From: Siphonodentalium dalli
Taxonomy: Eukaryota; Mollusca; Scaphopoda; Gadilida; Siphonodentaliidae
DNA: 64,000 bases
Direction of reading: 5' to 3'
Assembly (NCBI GenBank): GCA_032622095.1
Contig: CP136066.1
Span: 148,891,559-148,955,558 of the forward strand
Shown piece by piece: positions 35,090-47,060 of the stretch. Positions within the stretch are counted from its first letter, which is position 1, and the number at the start of each line of letters is the position of its first letter. The position numbers were made by a program, and so were the translations under genes. The notes beneath the pieces are model-generated. The model was not told where the DNA came from. It did no database searches and saw only the letters and a list, made by a program, of their open reading frames with translations.

Positions 35090-35412
35090 TCAAACAAATG
35101 GCGGCCATTTTATCCGCCATTTTGATTCTACCCAACTATAACGGACACATGAGTCAATGGATATATAGCCTGATCCCTTTTCAGTACAAATAGGTACATA
35201 AAACATTGTTTTTCGATCAGAAACTGAGTCATAACGATGCATACTTGTTGGGATTGAGAGAAAAACAAGATCTGTTGTCAAAACGGTTGCCATGGCAACC
35301 ATGGGCATTCTCCAGCTTGGCATGATATCAAAAATGTCTTATTTTTATATGTAGTACATCCGTGTCAAGTTTGGTGCTTTTACCATAAAATGCACGATTG
35401 TGTCATATATCC
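35090..35412 (-). repeat. Interspersed repeat with CCATGGCAACC box
   Basis: Inverted relative to the 21,175 copy: GTTGCCATGGCAACCATGGG, then TTTGGTGCTTTTACCATAAA and a terminal ATATCCGCCCCACTA. The minus-strand frame 35,323-35,090 lies inside it and is not supported as a gene. Confidence 0.6.
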
Positions 35413-37040
35413 GCCCCACTAATTCTAGGCATATTATGTTCAGACAATGACACAAAGAAGTCAACTCACGACTGCTCGGGTGTACTCTCTTTAATATGTA
35501 CTTTCATGTGGTCCGCGCCATGGAACGAAATAATGGCGATCATTCCATATCTGCTTATTTCAGAATCAAATAATCACATTGTGTATCTATTTCACATTAT
35601 TGAGCGATTTTGTGCGTATTCAAAATATCCTCGCATATATACGCACATAATCGACATATAAAGTGAAATATGTACATAATGTGACTATTTGATTCTGAAA
35701 TAAGGAGATAGGGGAGTAATATAATTATATCCGTTATTTCGTTTTACTTCGCGGGCCACAGAGAAAAAACATGCCAAAGAGCGTGCACATGAACAGTGAA
35801 ATGGCTTATTTGTGTTAATGTCCGCACGTTATCTGCTAAGAATCGCCTCATTATGAGTACATAATGTGACTAAATCATTTTCAGCACATTATCGTCTCAA
35901 AATGAGGCGATTCTCAGCTGATTATATTATTCTTAAGCAGATAATGTGCGAATTTTCGGGACAACAGTCTGGCGTATTTGCGTGAGAAATTGTTGAATTA
36001 TTAGTTTTCTCATGCCATCCATATTTTAATCTCAATAAAACCGCACATTATCTGCTTATAACATAACTAGTTTAGGCAGATAATCTGCTTAGAATTGCCG
36101 CATTTTTAGTCGGTAATGTTCTGAAATTGAGAACGTTTTAGTTGTATTGTCGACTCATATTGAGGCGATTCTAAGCAGATTATGTACAGACAGTGGTAAA
36201 AATAAGCCAAGTGATGACTTGCCGGGTTTACCTCTTTAACATGTGTTTTCACTGTGGCGCGCCATAAAACGAAATAACGGCCATGAGTCCATTATCAGCC
36301 TATTTCAATTCCAAATAATCACATTATGGGCATATTCAGCCTGTTCTTCCGAAAACCAGCACATTAACTGCTTATAATAAAACTTATTGTAGGTAGATAA
36401 TCTGCTTAGAATCGCCTCTTTTTGAGTCGATAATGTGCTGAAAATCCGAACATTTTAGTCACATTATCGACTAGACTAACAATGAGGCGATTCTAAGCAG
36501 ATTATATCCGTACAATGACACAAATAAGCCAACTCACGACTTTTCACGTCTACGCTCTTTAGCATGTGTTTTCACTGTGGCCCGCGCATAAAACAAAACT
36601 ACGGGTAAAATTCTATTATCTGCTTATTTCATAATCAAATAATCACACGATGTACTTTTTTTCACATTATAGGTCGATTTTATTTAATGCGTATTTCTGA
36701 GAGGATGTGTTCACATATTTCACATTATAGGTAGATCGATTGCGTGCGTATTTGCCCGAGGATATGTGGTTTAATACAACATATCCTCGCGCAAATACGC
36801 ACATACTCGACAATAATGTGAAATAGGTACATAATATGATTATTTTATTCTGAAATAAACAGGCAATGGACTCATGTCCGTTATTTCGTTGTATGGCGCC
36901 GGCCACAGCCAAACCACATGTTAAAGAGCGTACACCTGAAAAGTCATGAGTTGGATTATTTGTGTCATTTTCCGCAATAATCTGCTTAGATCATCTGCCT
37001 AAAACAAGTTCTATGATAAGCAGATAGTGTTCGGTTTTAC
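35404..37040. repeat. Cluster of nested palindromic repeats
   Basis: Two phrases alternate in both directions: ATCTGCTTAGAATCGCCTCA...GTCGATAATGTGCTGAAAAT, and ATATCCTCGCGCAAATACGC...ATAATGTGAAATAGGTACAT. Clear arm pairs are 36,080-36,126 with 36,136-36,186, and 36,397-36,440 with 36,455-36,508; a larger pair is about 35,420-35,610 with 35,640-35,860. A third phrase, AACGAAATAACGGCCAT...CTCTTTA.CATGTG, recurs four times in alternating direction. No terminal duplication could be defined. It ends where a LINE relic begins (about 37,045). Confidence 0.8.
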
Positions 37041-37044
37041 GGGA

Positions 37045-37500
37045 GAATATGCTGTTTAATAAGTCGATATTGAAATCACCAATTATAATTGTTTTCTTGT
37101 GTTCCTATTAAATTGAACCATTTTTTCAATATTTAGTTAATGAATTTGTTCAGGTCGGCTCTTGGAGGTGTATTTGGTCTGTAACAGTTCCATCAATATA
37201 TGTTTTGATTTTATTGGTTAGACTTCAACAAATAATGACTCAAAGACATGATAAATAAATGTAGATAAATCATCTCGAATTATATAGGATAAATCTTTCC
37301 TAATATATCTTCCTGCACCACCATGGCAGTCATCTCCGTCGGAGAGACATCTCTTAATCAAGGGATTGTAACCATTTAGAGGGAGATCGATACTATCGGG
37401 TGTCTTGCAAATTTCAATGAGTCCAATGACTCCGAATTTTGATTTATTTTTCTGCAATGCATACATTAGAGTACTTGTATTTTGGCCATTCCAGTGTGAA
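37045..37500 (-). mobile_element. LINE endonuclease-domain relic, frameshifted
   Basis: On the minus strand (37,466-37,218) the frame reads FGVIGLIEICKT, LPLNGYNPLIKR, GGAGRYIRKDLSYIIRDDL and FESLFVEV. That is the order of motifs in the APE-type endonuclease of LINEs (usually IGL-ETW, PGY, GGGV-YI, FE-FVE). Downstream the sequence continues in other frames as YRPNTPPRADLNKFIN and then IIIGDFNIDLLN, the GDFN catalytic-loop motif. At least two frameshifts and a stop separate these, and the expected ETW is IC, so it is a decayed copy. It lies directly beside the palindromic cluster. Confidence 0.75.
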
Positions 37501-37756
37501 GTGAGGCTTTGGAAATTTAAATGAAATACTGAAAATTAGACAGCATTATTATTATTAATATAAAATACATTTCAAACGCATCGGACAATCAATTAGTTCC
37601 AATGCGCGTACAAAATAGAAACATCCTATACACACACACAAAAACTAAATATCATTTTGTCCTTGCAGCCTGATAGGCGCTAAGACGTAACGATATTGTA
37701 GTATGTACAAAATAGAAAAATCCTACACAAGACACATATATAATACAACAGTTAGG

Positions 37757-38100
37757 CCGGACGCGTCATCTCCGGTTTAAACCTCCGAGCTTAAACCTGG
37801 TTTAAACCCACATTGGCGGTCCAGCTAAACCGGGTCTAAGGGGGCATTTTTGTCGTTCAGTTGCCAGCTAATTGACAACTCGATTCGGTGATATGCTTAT
37901 GCAATCAAACTACCCTCTTACCAATCGGATCTAAAGATAGGTCGATATAATGATTATTGACAAGTCATAAAGTATCGTGACCGCGTGCACGCTCAATGGA
38001 TTTATTCATTGAGAAACAATTATTACTCATTGACTATTAATCCGATTTCATTCTGTGTTTAAATCAATTTAACAAAGGGCATGTCTCTCAACATGATTTC
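37757..38100 (-). repeat. Interspersed repeat, inverted partner of 28,436-28,750
   Basis: Matches the partner in reverse orientation (GTTTAAACCTCCGAG, CCCACATTGGCGGTCCA, AACTACCCTCTTACCAATCGG, GGGCATGTCTCTC). No coding capacity. Confidence 0.65.
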
Positions 38101-38149
38101 CACGCTGTGTTCATCACTTTGTTAGTGATATATTTCTGCAACACTGTAA

Positions 38150-38720
38150 AAATATTATACCGACACAGTCCAGTTTTCTTTTTCGAACTGAACTGACAAC
38201 GACCAACAGGACTGAAAACCAAATTCAGTTATCTGTATTGAGGAGAACAGCTGAGCAAAATCAATCTGAGGTGTGCTATTTATAGGCGGTAACTCAACAG
38301 GACACAAATTGTGTTATCCGTGGCCAGTAGGGCATATCGAGGTCCACATATGGTCCAATTGTCGATGCTCTGCTCCTTATAATTTCCGAGATAATACAAG
38401 GAAAAAAATCAGATAAAGGGAGATAACTCCACGGGGAAACGCGGACAATATTCCTAATATGACTATTAGTTAGAACTCATTAGCCCCAACATACGTACAC
38501 ACTTTGAGTGTGCTAGTTCTCAGATTTTCGGATATCATTGCGTTGAAAATTGGTTAAGTATAATTATAGAGAGATAAAAACGTAAATGGGAGATAACTCC
38601 GTGAAGAAACCTTTGGCCGAAATAGGGATATCTTCATTTTCAGTAGCCCTTAGATGCCTACATACATTGAGTATTTTTCCAAACTTAAATAAATGTATTT
38701 AAAACCAGTTTAGCCTCTCT
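38150..38720 (+). repeat. Dispersed repeat with AAGGGAGATAACTCC boxes
   Basis: AACTGACAACG.CCAACA.GAC, GGGCATATCGAGGT, CGATGCTCTGCTCCTTATAA and GGGAGATAACTCC recur in the same order at 46,750-47,060, 59,500-60,080 and 61,230-61,800. Non-coding. Confidence 0.75.
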
Positions 38721-38907
38721 TGACCTGTTTTTATTTTACTGGGATGCTTATAATGGGTTAATGTACTTTAATGTACCACTGAGAAACATTAATTGTGTTG
38801 CAATTAGTTTGAGGTGAAAACAAATACATTGCACTACACTTACGAATCCGAGTGCACATAAGGCATCTGCACTGTTAAGAAATATCAAGTGTTACATAAC
38901 GTATACA

Positions 38908-38975
38908 AATTTATCATTCAAATGTACATAGCTAACAGTGGACAAATTTATCATTCAAATGTACATAGCGAACTG
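38908..38975. repeat. 37-bp tandem duplication
   Basis: AAATTTATCATTCAAATGTACATAGC occurs at about 38,907 and 38,943, with near-identical spacers (TAACAGTGGAC / GAACTGTGGAC). Confidence 0.8.
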
Positions 38976-39144
38976 TGGACCCCCTCCCTCCTTCAGACAA
39001 TGATGTATACCACCATATATCAACTGTCTCCAGTGCGGGACAAAATTTAAACCGTTCTGTATAAAATTCAGAACGACCCCTCCTCATTTCAACTAATATG
39101 AGAACGAGCATCACTCCCATCATTGTTTCGATTGACTGGTGCAT
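38932..39144 (-). CDS. Possible first exon of a small secreted protein (unrecognised)
   Basis: The frame opens with two Met (MHQSIETMM) followed by the hydrophobic stretch GVMLVLILV, a plausible but short signal peptide, then EMRRGRSEFYTERFKFCPAL. The last third runs into the 37-bp tandem duplication, so a real coding exon would have to end earlier. I see no family match and no strong donor; the composition is protein-like but the frame could be chance. Confidence 0.2.
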   Translation of the reverse strand: MHQSIETMMGVMLVLILVEMRRGRSEFYTERFKFCPALETVDIWWYTSLSEGGRGSTVRYVHLNDKFVHC

Positions 39145-39475
39145 ACCTTCTCATAAATTTGAAGAACACCCATTTAAGTCACACGAATAATGAGTTCATG
39201 GTGTGGGGGAGGAGCGATAACTATAAAACCTCATAAACATTTATTTTTAAAGGACGGAGACAGTCACAGTAGGTACATGATGTGTAAACAACCATATAAG
39301 TCTGAGCGCATCAGCATTGAACAGTAGAGCATGTAGAGTTATTTGTGGTTAAATTTGTGAAGTCTGGTGTTCCATGTATATTTGGTGGTACTGGTCTTAC
39401 AGACCTTTATCATATTTATTTTATTTCGTTCGAACCCATGTCGAAGGCATTGTGTCCCTTTAACTAAAATAACTG

Positions 39476-40935
39476 TATATGGTGATACCTCGCTCATCGA
39501 CGAATTTACATTGTATGGTGATACCTCGCTCTCGATGAATTTACCTTATATGGTGATACCTCGCTCATCGATGAATTTACTTTATATGGTGATACATCGA
39601 TCATCGATGAATTTACTTGGTATGGTGATACCCCGCTCATCGATGAATTTACTTTATATGGTGATACATCGATCATCGATGAATTTACTTGGTATGGTGA
39701 TACCCCGCTCATCGATGAATTTACTTTATATGGTGATACCTCGCTCATCGATGAATTTACTGTATATGGTGATAGCACGCTCATCGATGAATTTACTTTA
39801 TATGGTGATACCACGCTCATCGATGAATTTACTTTATATGGTGATACCACGCTCATCGATGAATTTACTTTAAATGGTGATACCTCGCTCATCGATGAAT
39901 TTACTTTATATGGTGATACCTCGCTCATCGATGAATTTACATTATATGGTGATACCTCGCTCATCGATGAATTTACTTTATACAGTGATACACCGCTTAT
40001 CGATTTTACTGTATATGGTGATAGCCCGCTCGATGAATTTACTTTATATGGTGATACACCGCTCATCGTTGAATTTACTTTATAGTGATACCTCGCTCAT
40101 CGATGAATTTACTTTATATGGTGATACCTGGCTCATCGATGAATTTATTTTATATGGTGATACTCCGCTCATCGTTGAATTTACTTTATACAGTGATACA
40201 TATCGCTCATCGATGAATTTACTTTATATGGTGATACCTCGCTCATAGATGAATTTACATTATATGGTGATACCTCGCTCATCGATGAATTTACTTTATA
40301 TGGTGATACCTCGCTCGTCGATGAATTTACTTTATATAGTGATACCTCGCTCATCGATGAATTTACTTTATATGGTGACTCCTCACTCATAGATGAATTT
40401 ACATTATATGGTGATACCTCGCTCATCGATGAATTTACTTTTTATGGTGATACCTCGCTCATCGATGAATTTACTTTATATGGTGATACCTCGCTCATCG
40501 ATGAATTTACTTTATATGGTGATACCTCGCCCATCGATGAATTTACATTATATGGTGATACCCCGCTCTCGATGAATTTACTTTATATGGTGATACCCCG
40601 CTCTCGATGAATTTACTTTATATGGTGATACCTCGCTCATCGATGAATTTACTTTATATGGTGATACCCCGCTATCGATGAATTTACTTTATATGGTGAT
40701 ACCTCGCTCATCGATGAATTTACTTTATATAGTGATACCTCGCTCATCGATGAATTTACATTATATGGTGATACCTCGCCCATCGATGAATTTACATTAT
40801 ATGGTGATACCCCGCTCTCGATGAATTTACTTTATATGGTGATACCCCGCTCTCGATGAATTTACTTTATATGGTGATACCTCGCTCATCGATGAATTTA
40901 CTTTATATGGTGATACCCCGCTATCGATGAATTTC
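39476..40935. repeat. 36-bp minisatellite, about 40 units
   Basis: The unit is CTCATCGATGAATTTACTTT plus ATATGGTGATACCTCG. It contains the 10-base palindrome TCATCGATGA. Units differ by point changes (TTACATT, TTGGTAT, ACCCCG) and by a one-base loss in CTCTCGATG or CTATCGATG. A block of seven units (249 bases, three of them one base short) is duplicated side by side (40,526-40,774 and from 40,775). Because 36 is divisible by three, long frames stay open on both strands, including one that starts upstream at 39,367 with a hydrophobic segment; the one-base losses break all of them. Confidence 0.95.
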
Positions 40936-41029
40936 ACAGTAGGCACTGAGTCAGTTTGGTCAATAGCTGGTAGTAAATTTCATATCGAAATCTGAATATT
41001 TCTCTACTGCTGTGATATTATTACAACAG

Positions 41030-42210
41030 ACTTCCCTTTTACTGAAAATATGGCCACATTAATCCAAGATGGCCTCCAAAATGCCGACCGAAATTTGAGG
41101 AATTTTCGTACTTGTCTCTTAAAACGTTAACGACTGTTTGAAAGCGGTGGCTGATAGAAAATTAATATTAAATAAATGTTAACACCTAACCATTCTGACA
41201 ACATAATAAGTCCTATTTCGCGTCTAATTACTGCCAACTATCATTCAAATTTTAATTCATAAATATGCTATAAATTTTTTCAAGAAATCAATTTCAGGTG
41301 TTAAACAGAAAATAACTGAATTTGATGAAGAAAATGTTCAAAAATTTAAATATAACGATTTCCATATAATTAAAACCAAAAACAATGCTTTTGCATTCAA
41401 GATGGCGGCCAAAATAGCTACCAAACTAGAGAAATCACTAAAATATGTCCAATGTCCATTGTATCATTCATAATGCGCGATTTAGTGCATATAGGTGGAT
41501 ATATTTTATCCAAGTTGGCGAAAGAACATGGACTTATGAAACAATAAGGATATTTTGTGAGCCATGGCTGTTTATACCCAAGAATCCAAGAAAATGAAAC
41601 CACCAACATGAGATAAAATCATCAAGAAAGCAGCCATGGAATTTAAGAGTATGCATTGAATCAGGAAGGACATTTTAGATGAGAAAATGGTGATATTTCT
41701 GCATTAGTGCTACCATTGTATCAAACTTGCTCTTGGTAGAGAAAAGTGGACCTCAAAATCCAAGATGGCTCCCAAAACGGCTACCGAATTTCGAAACAAA
41801 GGAGTTTCACACCGCCTCTTAAATCATTCACAACTGTTTGAAATCGGTGGCTATTTGCAGCATTATTTTTAATAAATTATGATATATAACTACTCGGTAA
41901 GCATAACATGTTGGATTAACATATTATTATGCATGTGCATCTACATTCAAAATGGCGACTATGGTGGTTACCAGAATTGAGAACTCATCCAAATTTGCTA
42001 AAGTTTTATTGATAACGCTCCTAACGTGTGTTTCCGTGACTTCTGATAACCCATTTGTTCTATGTTGGCAAAAGACCCATTAATTCTGAAACAATATGAA
42101 TATTTTGCGACACTCGCTGTTTATTCCCGACATTTCAACAGCATAACATCATAGAAACCACGAATTTAGATAAACAATATATGCTGTTGCCCCCATAATT
42201 ATATGAACAT
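41030..42210. repeat. Two diverged direct units of about 650-700 bp
   Basis: AATCCAAGATGGC(C/T)(T)CC.AAA.(T)GCC/GGCTACCGAA, followed by TCTTAAA(A/T)C.TT(A)A.GACTGTTTGAAA.CGGTGGCT, occur at about 41,060 and 41,757. GGCGGCCAAAATAGCTACCA (41,404) and GGCGACTATGGTGGTTACCA (41,952) correspond as well. Non-coding. Confidence 0.65.
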
Positions 42211-42811
42211 CCTGAAAAAGCTGATCGGGTGACTGGAATGAAAAATCATAACGCAATATTAAGGCTGTCGGTAATGAGCAATACTTTACAAGAAAACCAT
42301 AATCAGACATGGTACCGCCCTCAAGATCATATTATTAGCCATAAATATAAATTATAATATAAAATATATTGGTTACATGAATGCACCGCCTCAGAATTCC
42401 GTTAAAACAACTAACCCTTCAAATTATTAAAAAAAACTACAGCTTATTACTGAAGGTTTCTCATTCAACACACCAGAAAGCTTCTAAATGCGGATCAAAA
42501 ATCGGAGGCATTGTGTTCCCGCCAAGAGTGCATGGCCCAGCCATTGTTCATACCTAAATATCGAAAGCAATTAACGCAGTGATAATAGTTACATACTGCA
42601 ACTATAAGACATCCAGTGAATACACACCCAAAGAAACCCGAAATGTGTTGTCCTGCGAGAAATGCCATCGCTATATCTCAATTTGACATGGCCAGATTAG
42701 ACTTCCTACAATATCCTAAAACAATAAAGCCTCTCAAATCATCGGCATAGTCAACAGAACTTTCACGAACTTGGACATCGACACTTTCTAATCGTGTAAT
42801 TGGGAATTGGA

Positions 42812-42935
42812 TTGGATTGGATTGGATTGTTTATTTGCACAAATTAAATACATAATACAAAAACATATCCTGACAATTTGCACAGGAGCGGAATGGCCAA
42901 AACAGGCCGTCTTCCTGTCGCCCCTTATACACAAT
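42812..42935 (-). mobile_element. 3' tail of a LINE-like element with (AATCC)n end
   Basis: On the minus strand GACGGCCTGTTTTGGCCATT leads to GTGCAAATAAACAATCC and four to five AATCC units. A polyadenylation-like AATAAA directly before a pentanucleotide microsatellite is the usual 3' end of several LINE clades. No coding part is left. Confidence 0.55.
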
Positions 42936-43319
42936 AGAGAATAGTAGATGGCGATCATATTGTTGTGTGATAATCGAGATGTTGCATGAAAGTCAGCTAT
43001 GGTTGAGAGAATTTGTTACAAATTTGGGGTTGTGTTTTATTTATACATTTTGTTCGGGCAGCTATGATGAGATATATGTCTAAACAATTATGTGTCCATG
43101 GATTTGTGCCCATAAATGGTGAGTAATCCAGGGTTACGGCACATGACGGGGCACATCTCTCAATCGCGATTATACATTATACATGTATACTTATTGTTTC
43201 AATTACTTTCTACAATCTCGGCATCTTACTGAGTTACTATAGTGTGATTGCACATTTATACTTGTGGAAGATTTCAAGATGGTTCTGCTAACTGCCAATT
43301 TTTGTGTTCACGGGGGGAG

Positions 43320-43430
43320 AACTGCGACGTGAGGATCGGTGGCATTCCGATAAAGAGACGTTGGAATTCCGATAAAGAGACGGTGGAAATCCGATAAACG
43401 AGACGGTTCGCTTTCGGCGACAAACGAGAT
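43320..43430. repeat. Short tandem units with CCGATAAAGAGACG
   Basis: TTCCGATAAAGAGACG(T/G)TGGAA and ATCCGATAAACGAGACGGTT are repeated three times; the core CGGTTCG.TTTCCGATAAA is also the centre of the adjacent hairpin. Confidence 0.7.
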
Positions 43431-43786
43431 TTTCTTCGTGTTTGGGCATTCAAACGGAATTGCCGTGACAAGTCAGGTTTCGTATCATCATATCGTTATT
43501 TAAGTTACTAATATCCATCAAAATATAGACGCTACAGTGACTAAAACCAAGAGAATAGCCATTTAAAAGGCACGCGACGGTTCGTTTTCCGATAAAAGAC
43601 ACGCGACGGTTCGTTTTTATCGGAAAACGAACCGTCGCGTGACTTTTAAATGTCGATTCTATTGGTTATACTCACTGTAGCGTCTAGATTTTGATAGATA
43701 TTAGTAACTAAAATAACTATATGATGATATGAAACCTGATTTGTCACGGCAATTCCGTTTGAATGCCCAAAACACGAAGAAAAACA
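43430..43786. repeat. Large foldback hairpin, arms about 170 bp
   Basis: TTTTCTTCGTGTTTGGGCAT at 43,429 is mirrored by the complement of ATGCCCAAAACACGAAGAAA ending at 43,782, and the arms pair almost throughout (for example GACGCTACAGTGA at 43,527 with TCACTGTAGCGTC at 43,671). The middle contains GCGACGGTTCGTTTT two times in one direction and its complement once. A frame across the left arm (43,471-43,274) is not a gene. No target duplication was found. Confidence 0.9.
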
Positions 43787-44869
43787 CGTGAGTCAGGTGA
43801 CCTGCGTGGGCAATGTCAGTAATAATTGCAAGTTACACGTACGTACACTGGCTATTGACTGGTACGGTTACATATTATGATTCATTGTTCAGCCACCTTT
43901 CAATAAATGTTCTAAGTTGTAAACCTGATTGTTCCTTATTGCTTCTGGCATGATCTTAGTTTATGTGTTTGTGTTATAGCGGTTGGAATACATGTACATA
44001 TATATGCTAGTGATTATTGGTCCATTGTTGTCTGCATATGTGTGACTTCAATCGGTTCTTGCAGTTGTGGTAATATATCAACTTTGTCGAATCTAATGCA
44101 ACAGCGATTCCAGTCTAGAGTAATGTCATTCTGATACACTATATAAAACGCAACACGATTGACAGCCACATGACCTTATGTCGGTCAAAGCGAGTTGCAC
44201 AATCAATCGTTGAAACAGACTCATTGGAACTGTAACATTTATTATAATAGTATATATGCAACTATATGGTCTTATCATAAACTAATTGGAACACAATGTG
44301 TCTTTGCAAGAATAAGTGTATTAGACCATTATAAACAATATACAAAAATAAAATAGAATCACGAAAAGGGAAATTGGTGAATTTTGTGAAATAAACTTGC
44401 GAATATTATACTCGTTTGTTTTCTAGATTTTAAACTGTCATGATTACAAAACAGAACATTTTATTTCGAACTAGGATTTAAATTTCTGAAATGCCAGAAA
44501 TTTTATACTTCCATGGAATATTTAATTTTTAATGAACACAATCTTTATATTATATGGAAATTATATATTAAATAATTAAAAGAAATGAATGAGAAAAAGA
44601 TCATAGACATGGATAGTAAGTTCAGAATTTCGACTTGTTGGTATATTATTAATGATATATGAGGATTTATTTGTTAAAACTGTCGTTGCGATTACTGTCC
44701 TTAGTCTCTTGTTACGATTGTTATAATGATACTAATATTATGCAATACGCCACAACCCTGGCTGCTAATTTATAACAAACACTCACAGTACATAAGTGAA
44801 ATACTAGATAACACTGTAAGCCATGAAAGTCTTAAGATGTATATCATTAAAATAATGCTACGGCCGTGC

Positions 44870-46275
44870 AACATTCTATAGTCGTTGGCTCAAAAACTTA
44901 GAAAATCGCACTAAAGTAGCACATAGATACTACTCATCACATCCACTCGTCAATGTTGCATTATCTGGATTCGCGATTCCACCCCCCCCCCCATTGAGTT
45001 TCAGTGGATTTTTTCAAACGTGTGAACCATCCCTAACCGAGCTCTCCGTTGGGCAGGTTGCTTTTATAGCAGAGCGGTCAAAATTTGCGGGCAATCTGAC
45101 AGTATACCGACGTACCTGTCCCTGCATTATATTAATATTAATAAACGTCCTAGTGTATACAGTCATCCGGTGGTATTTTCCTATTAACATGTGAATGCAT
45201 GTAATATCGGGCACTTAATCCTGATTAACTCATTGCGCATTTATTTTAAAAGTTAGAACATTTCACGGAATTTGCGCGTGGATAGTACCCACCACATCCA
45301 CTCGTCAAAGTTGTTCTATCTCGATTCACGATTTCTCAATTTTTTTTCCTTTGTGAGATTTACTCGAATTTGCCGAAAGCCTCGACCCACAGCGATGCAA
45401 GATCTCTGTTAAACGGATTGCTTTTAAACCACGACAGTCAAACTTCCAGGATGTATCTATTGTATACCGATGTACATGCTAGCACATTTCACTCGCTCCT
45501 TCATTAGCCTGTTTGAATTTGACGGGAATATTGGCGAATTTCGAGTTTTGCTATATATCGATGGCAGGCTGTGTAGTACGTATTACGCTATATCGCGTCG
45601 CCACTAGTAAACCCTTTTCTCTGAAACTTAAGAAATCGCACCAGAGTTGGGCGGTGATACCCGCTTTCACACCCGCTCATCAGCAAAATTGTATCTCCGT
45701 ATTTGATATTTTGAAGTATTTTTCAACTTTTGGTTTTTGTTGGAATTTGCCAATTTGAACCCACCTGAACACGAGCTCTCCGTTGGTCAGGTTTCTTTGT
45801 TAGTAGAGCGTTCAAACTTTCGGATATTACCAGAAGTATATCGACGTACCTGCTCCGGCACTAGCTCGCTCCTTCGTTAACCCGGTCGGATTTGGCGACA
45901 AAAATAGGTTAGTGATACAGCACTTAACAAAATTTATTTACATTATAAAGCCTCGCCACGAGTAAACCTTCGATCTTAGCGCAAATTAAGCCGACATCAA
46001 TAAGTTGCGCTTGGATACTATCTACCATATGCACTACTCAGAATTTTTTTAGCTCGATGTTTCATTTTTTAGACAATTTCCCCCCTTTGATTTTTGTTGG
46101 AATTTGCAAAAAGTCTGAACCCACCGAAGCTCGCTCGCTGTTGGGCAGGTTGCTGTTATAGTAGAGCTATCAAACTTCGGGGGCCTACCTGTGAGATACC
46201 AGCATACCCGCTCCTGAATTAACCTTGCTCATCAATTAGCCCATTGGAATTGGCGTCAAAAATAGGTCATTTTCT
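44870..46275 (+). repeat. Four diverged direct units of about 350 bp
   Basis: The phrase AC.CATCCACTCGTCAA.GTTG ... GAGCTCTCCGTTGGGCAGGTT ... GTATACCGACGTACCTGCTC ... TTAGCCCGTTTGGATTTGGC recurs from 44,935, 45,290, 45,650 and 46,015; two further copies are at 47,600-47,880 and 48,370-48,600. A C13 tract lies at 44,981. Frames inside (45,014-45,214, 45,513-45,758) are not supported. Confidence 0.8.
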
Positions 46276-47060
46276 TGTCCATGCTGTAGATCGGTAACGG
46301 TTGGGACAAGAAACTGATAAATGGTATACTCCGATCCGAATCACTCTTCCCATCTGGAGCACGCAATAAAAATATTATTCCGCTGGACTTGTTTTTTTGT
46401 TTGTTTTTTTTTGTTGTTGCTAAATCTGACGTTTACATCCGCCACAGGTCACCCTGGTCTCACCACCCTCGGCCTGGTCTCACCACCCCGACATGGTATC
46501 ACCACCGGCATGGTCTCATCGCCTCCCCGGTATGGTCTCACCCTCTCCCATGCTCCTTCATTAGCCAAATTATTTAATTTTCGATGGTCTGTAACTTGGA
46601 CATTTCTCAACCGATTTACAAAATTCTTTCAGGAGGTTCATTAGAACGTCCTGTAGATACATGGTAGTAAAAATGGTTGAAATCATCGCAAAAAACAAAT
46701 TGCGAAAATTTCGCCCCCACCCTAACCAAAAAATGTAAGTCCGACCCTGTCCAAAATAGTTTTGTGTAGTATATTGACAACGGCCAGCACTACCATAAAA
46801 ACTAAATCCAGCTATCTTTCTTGCTATGTGAGAACAGGCGATCAGTAAGATTTCGAGGTTGACATATATATGGGAGATAACTCTGGAGAGGAAAGACGGA
46901 CAAAGTTTTTGATGTGCTTACGATTCAGTGGATATCAAGATGTATCTATTGACCAAATTTCAGTGCTGTACTCCTTATATTTTCGGAGTTCTAAAAACAC
47001 CAATTTTTGACATAAAGGGAGATAACTCTGAAAGTCAAGTGAGGACATGATTCTCAATAT
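46276..47060 (+). repeat. CTGGTCTCACCAC-rich segment and AGGGAGATAACTC-type repeat
   Basis: 46,440-46,545 holds five rough copies of (CC)TGGTCTCACC. From 46,690 the segment AAATTT(C)GCCCCCACCC, TAAGTCCGACCCTGTCCAAA and GGAGATAACTCT matches the copies at 59.4-60.1 and 61.15-61.8 kb. The frame 46,321-46,644 spans both and is not taken as a gene. Confidence 0.6.

Noticed and set aside
39506-40575. Long repeat-protein frames on both strands
   Set aside because: A 36-base unit keeps three-base phase automatically; one-base shorter units and a TAA break the frames. Kept as minisatellite, with the coding idea only as a finding.
39476-40935. CRISPR array
   Set aside because: Units are head-to-tail without unique spacers, in a eukaryotic context without cas genes.
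46321-46644. 107-codon frame with a hydrophobic run
   Set aside because: The hydrophobic run comes from a T-rich tract and the rest from CTGGTCTCACC repeats.
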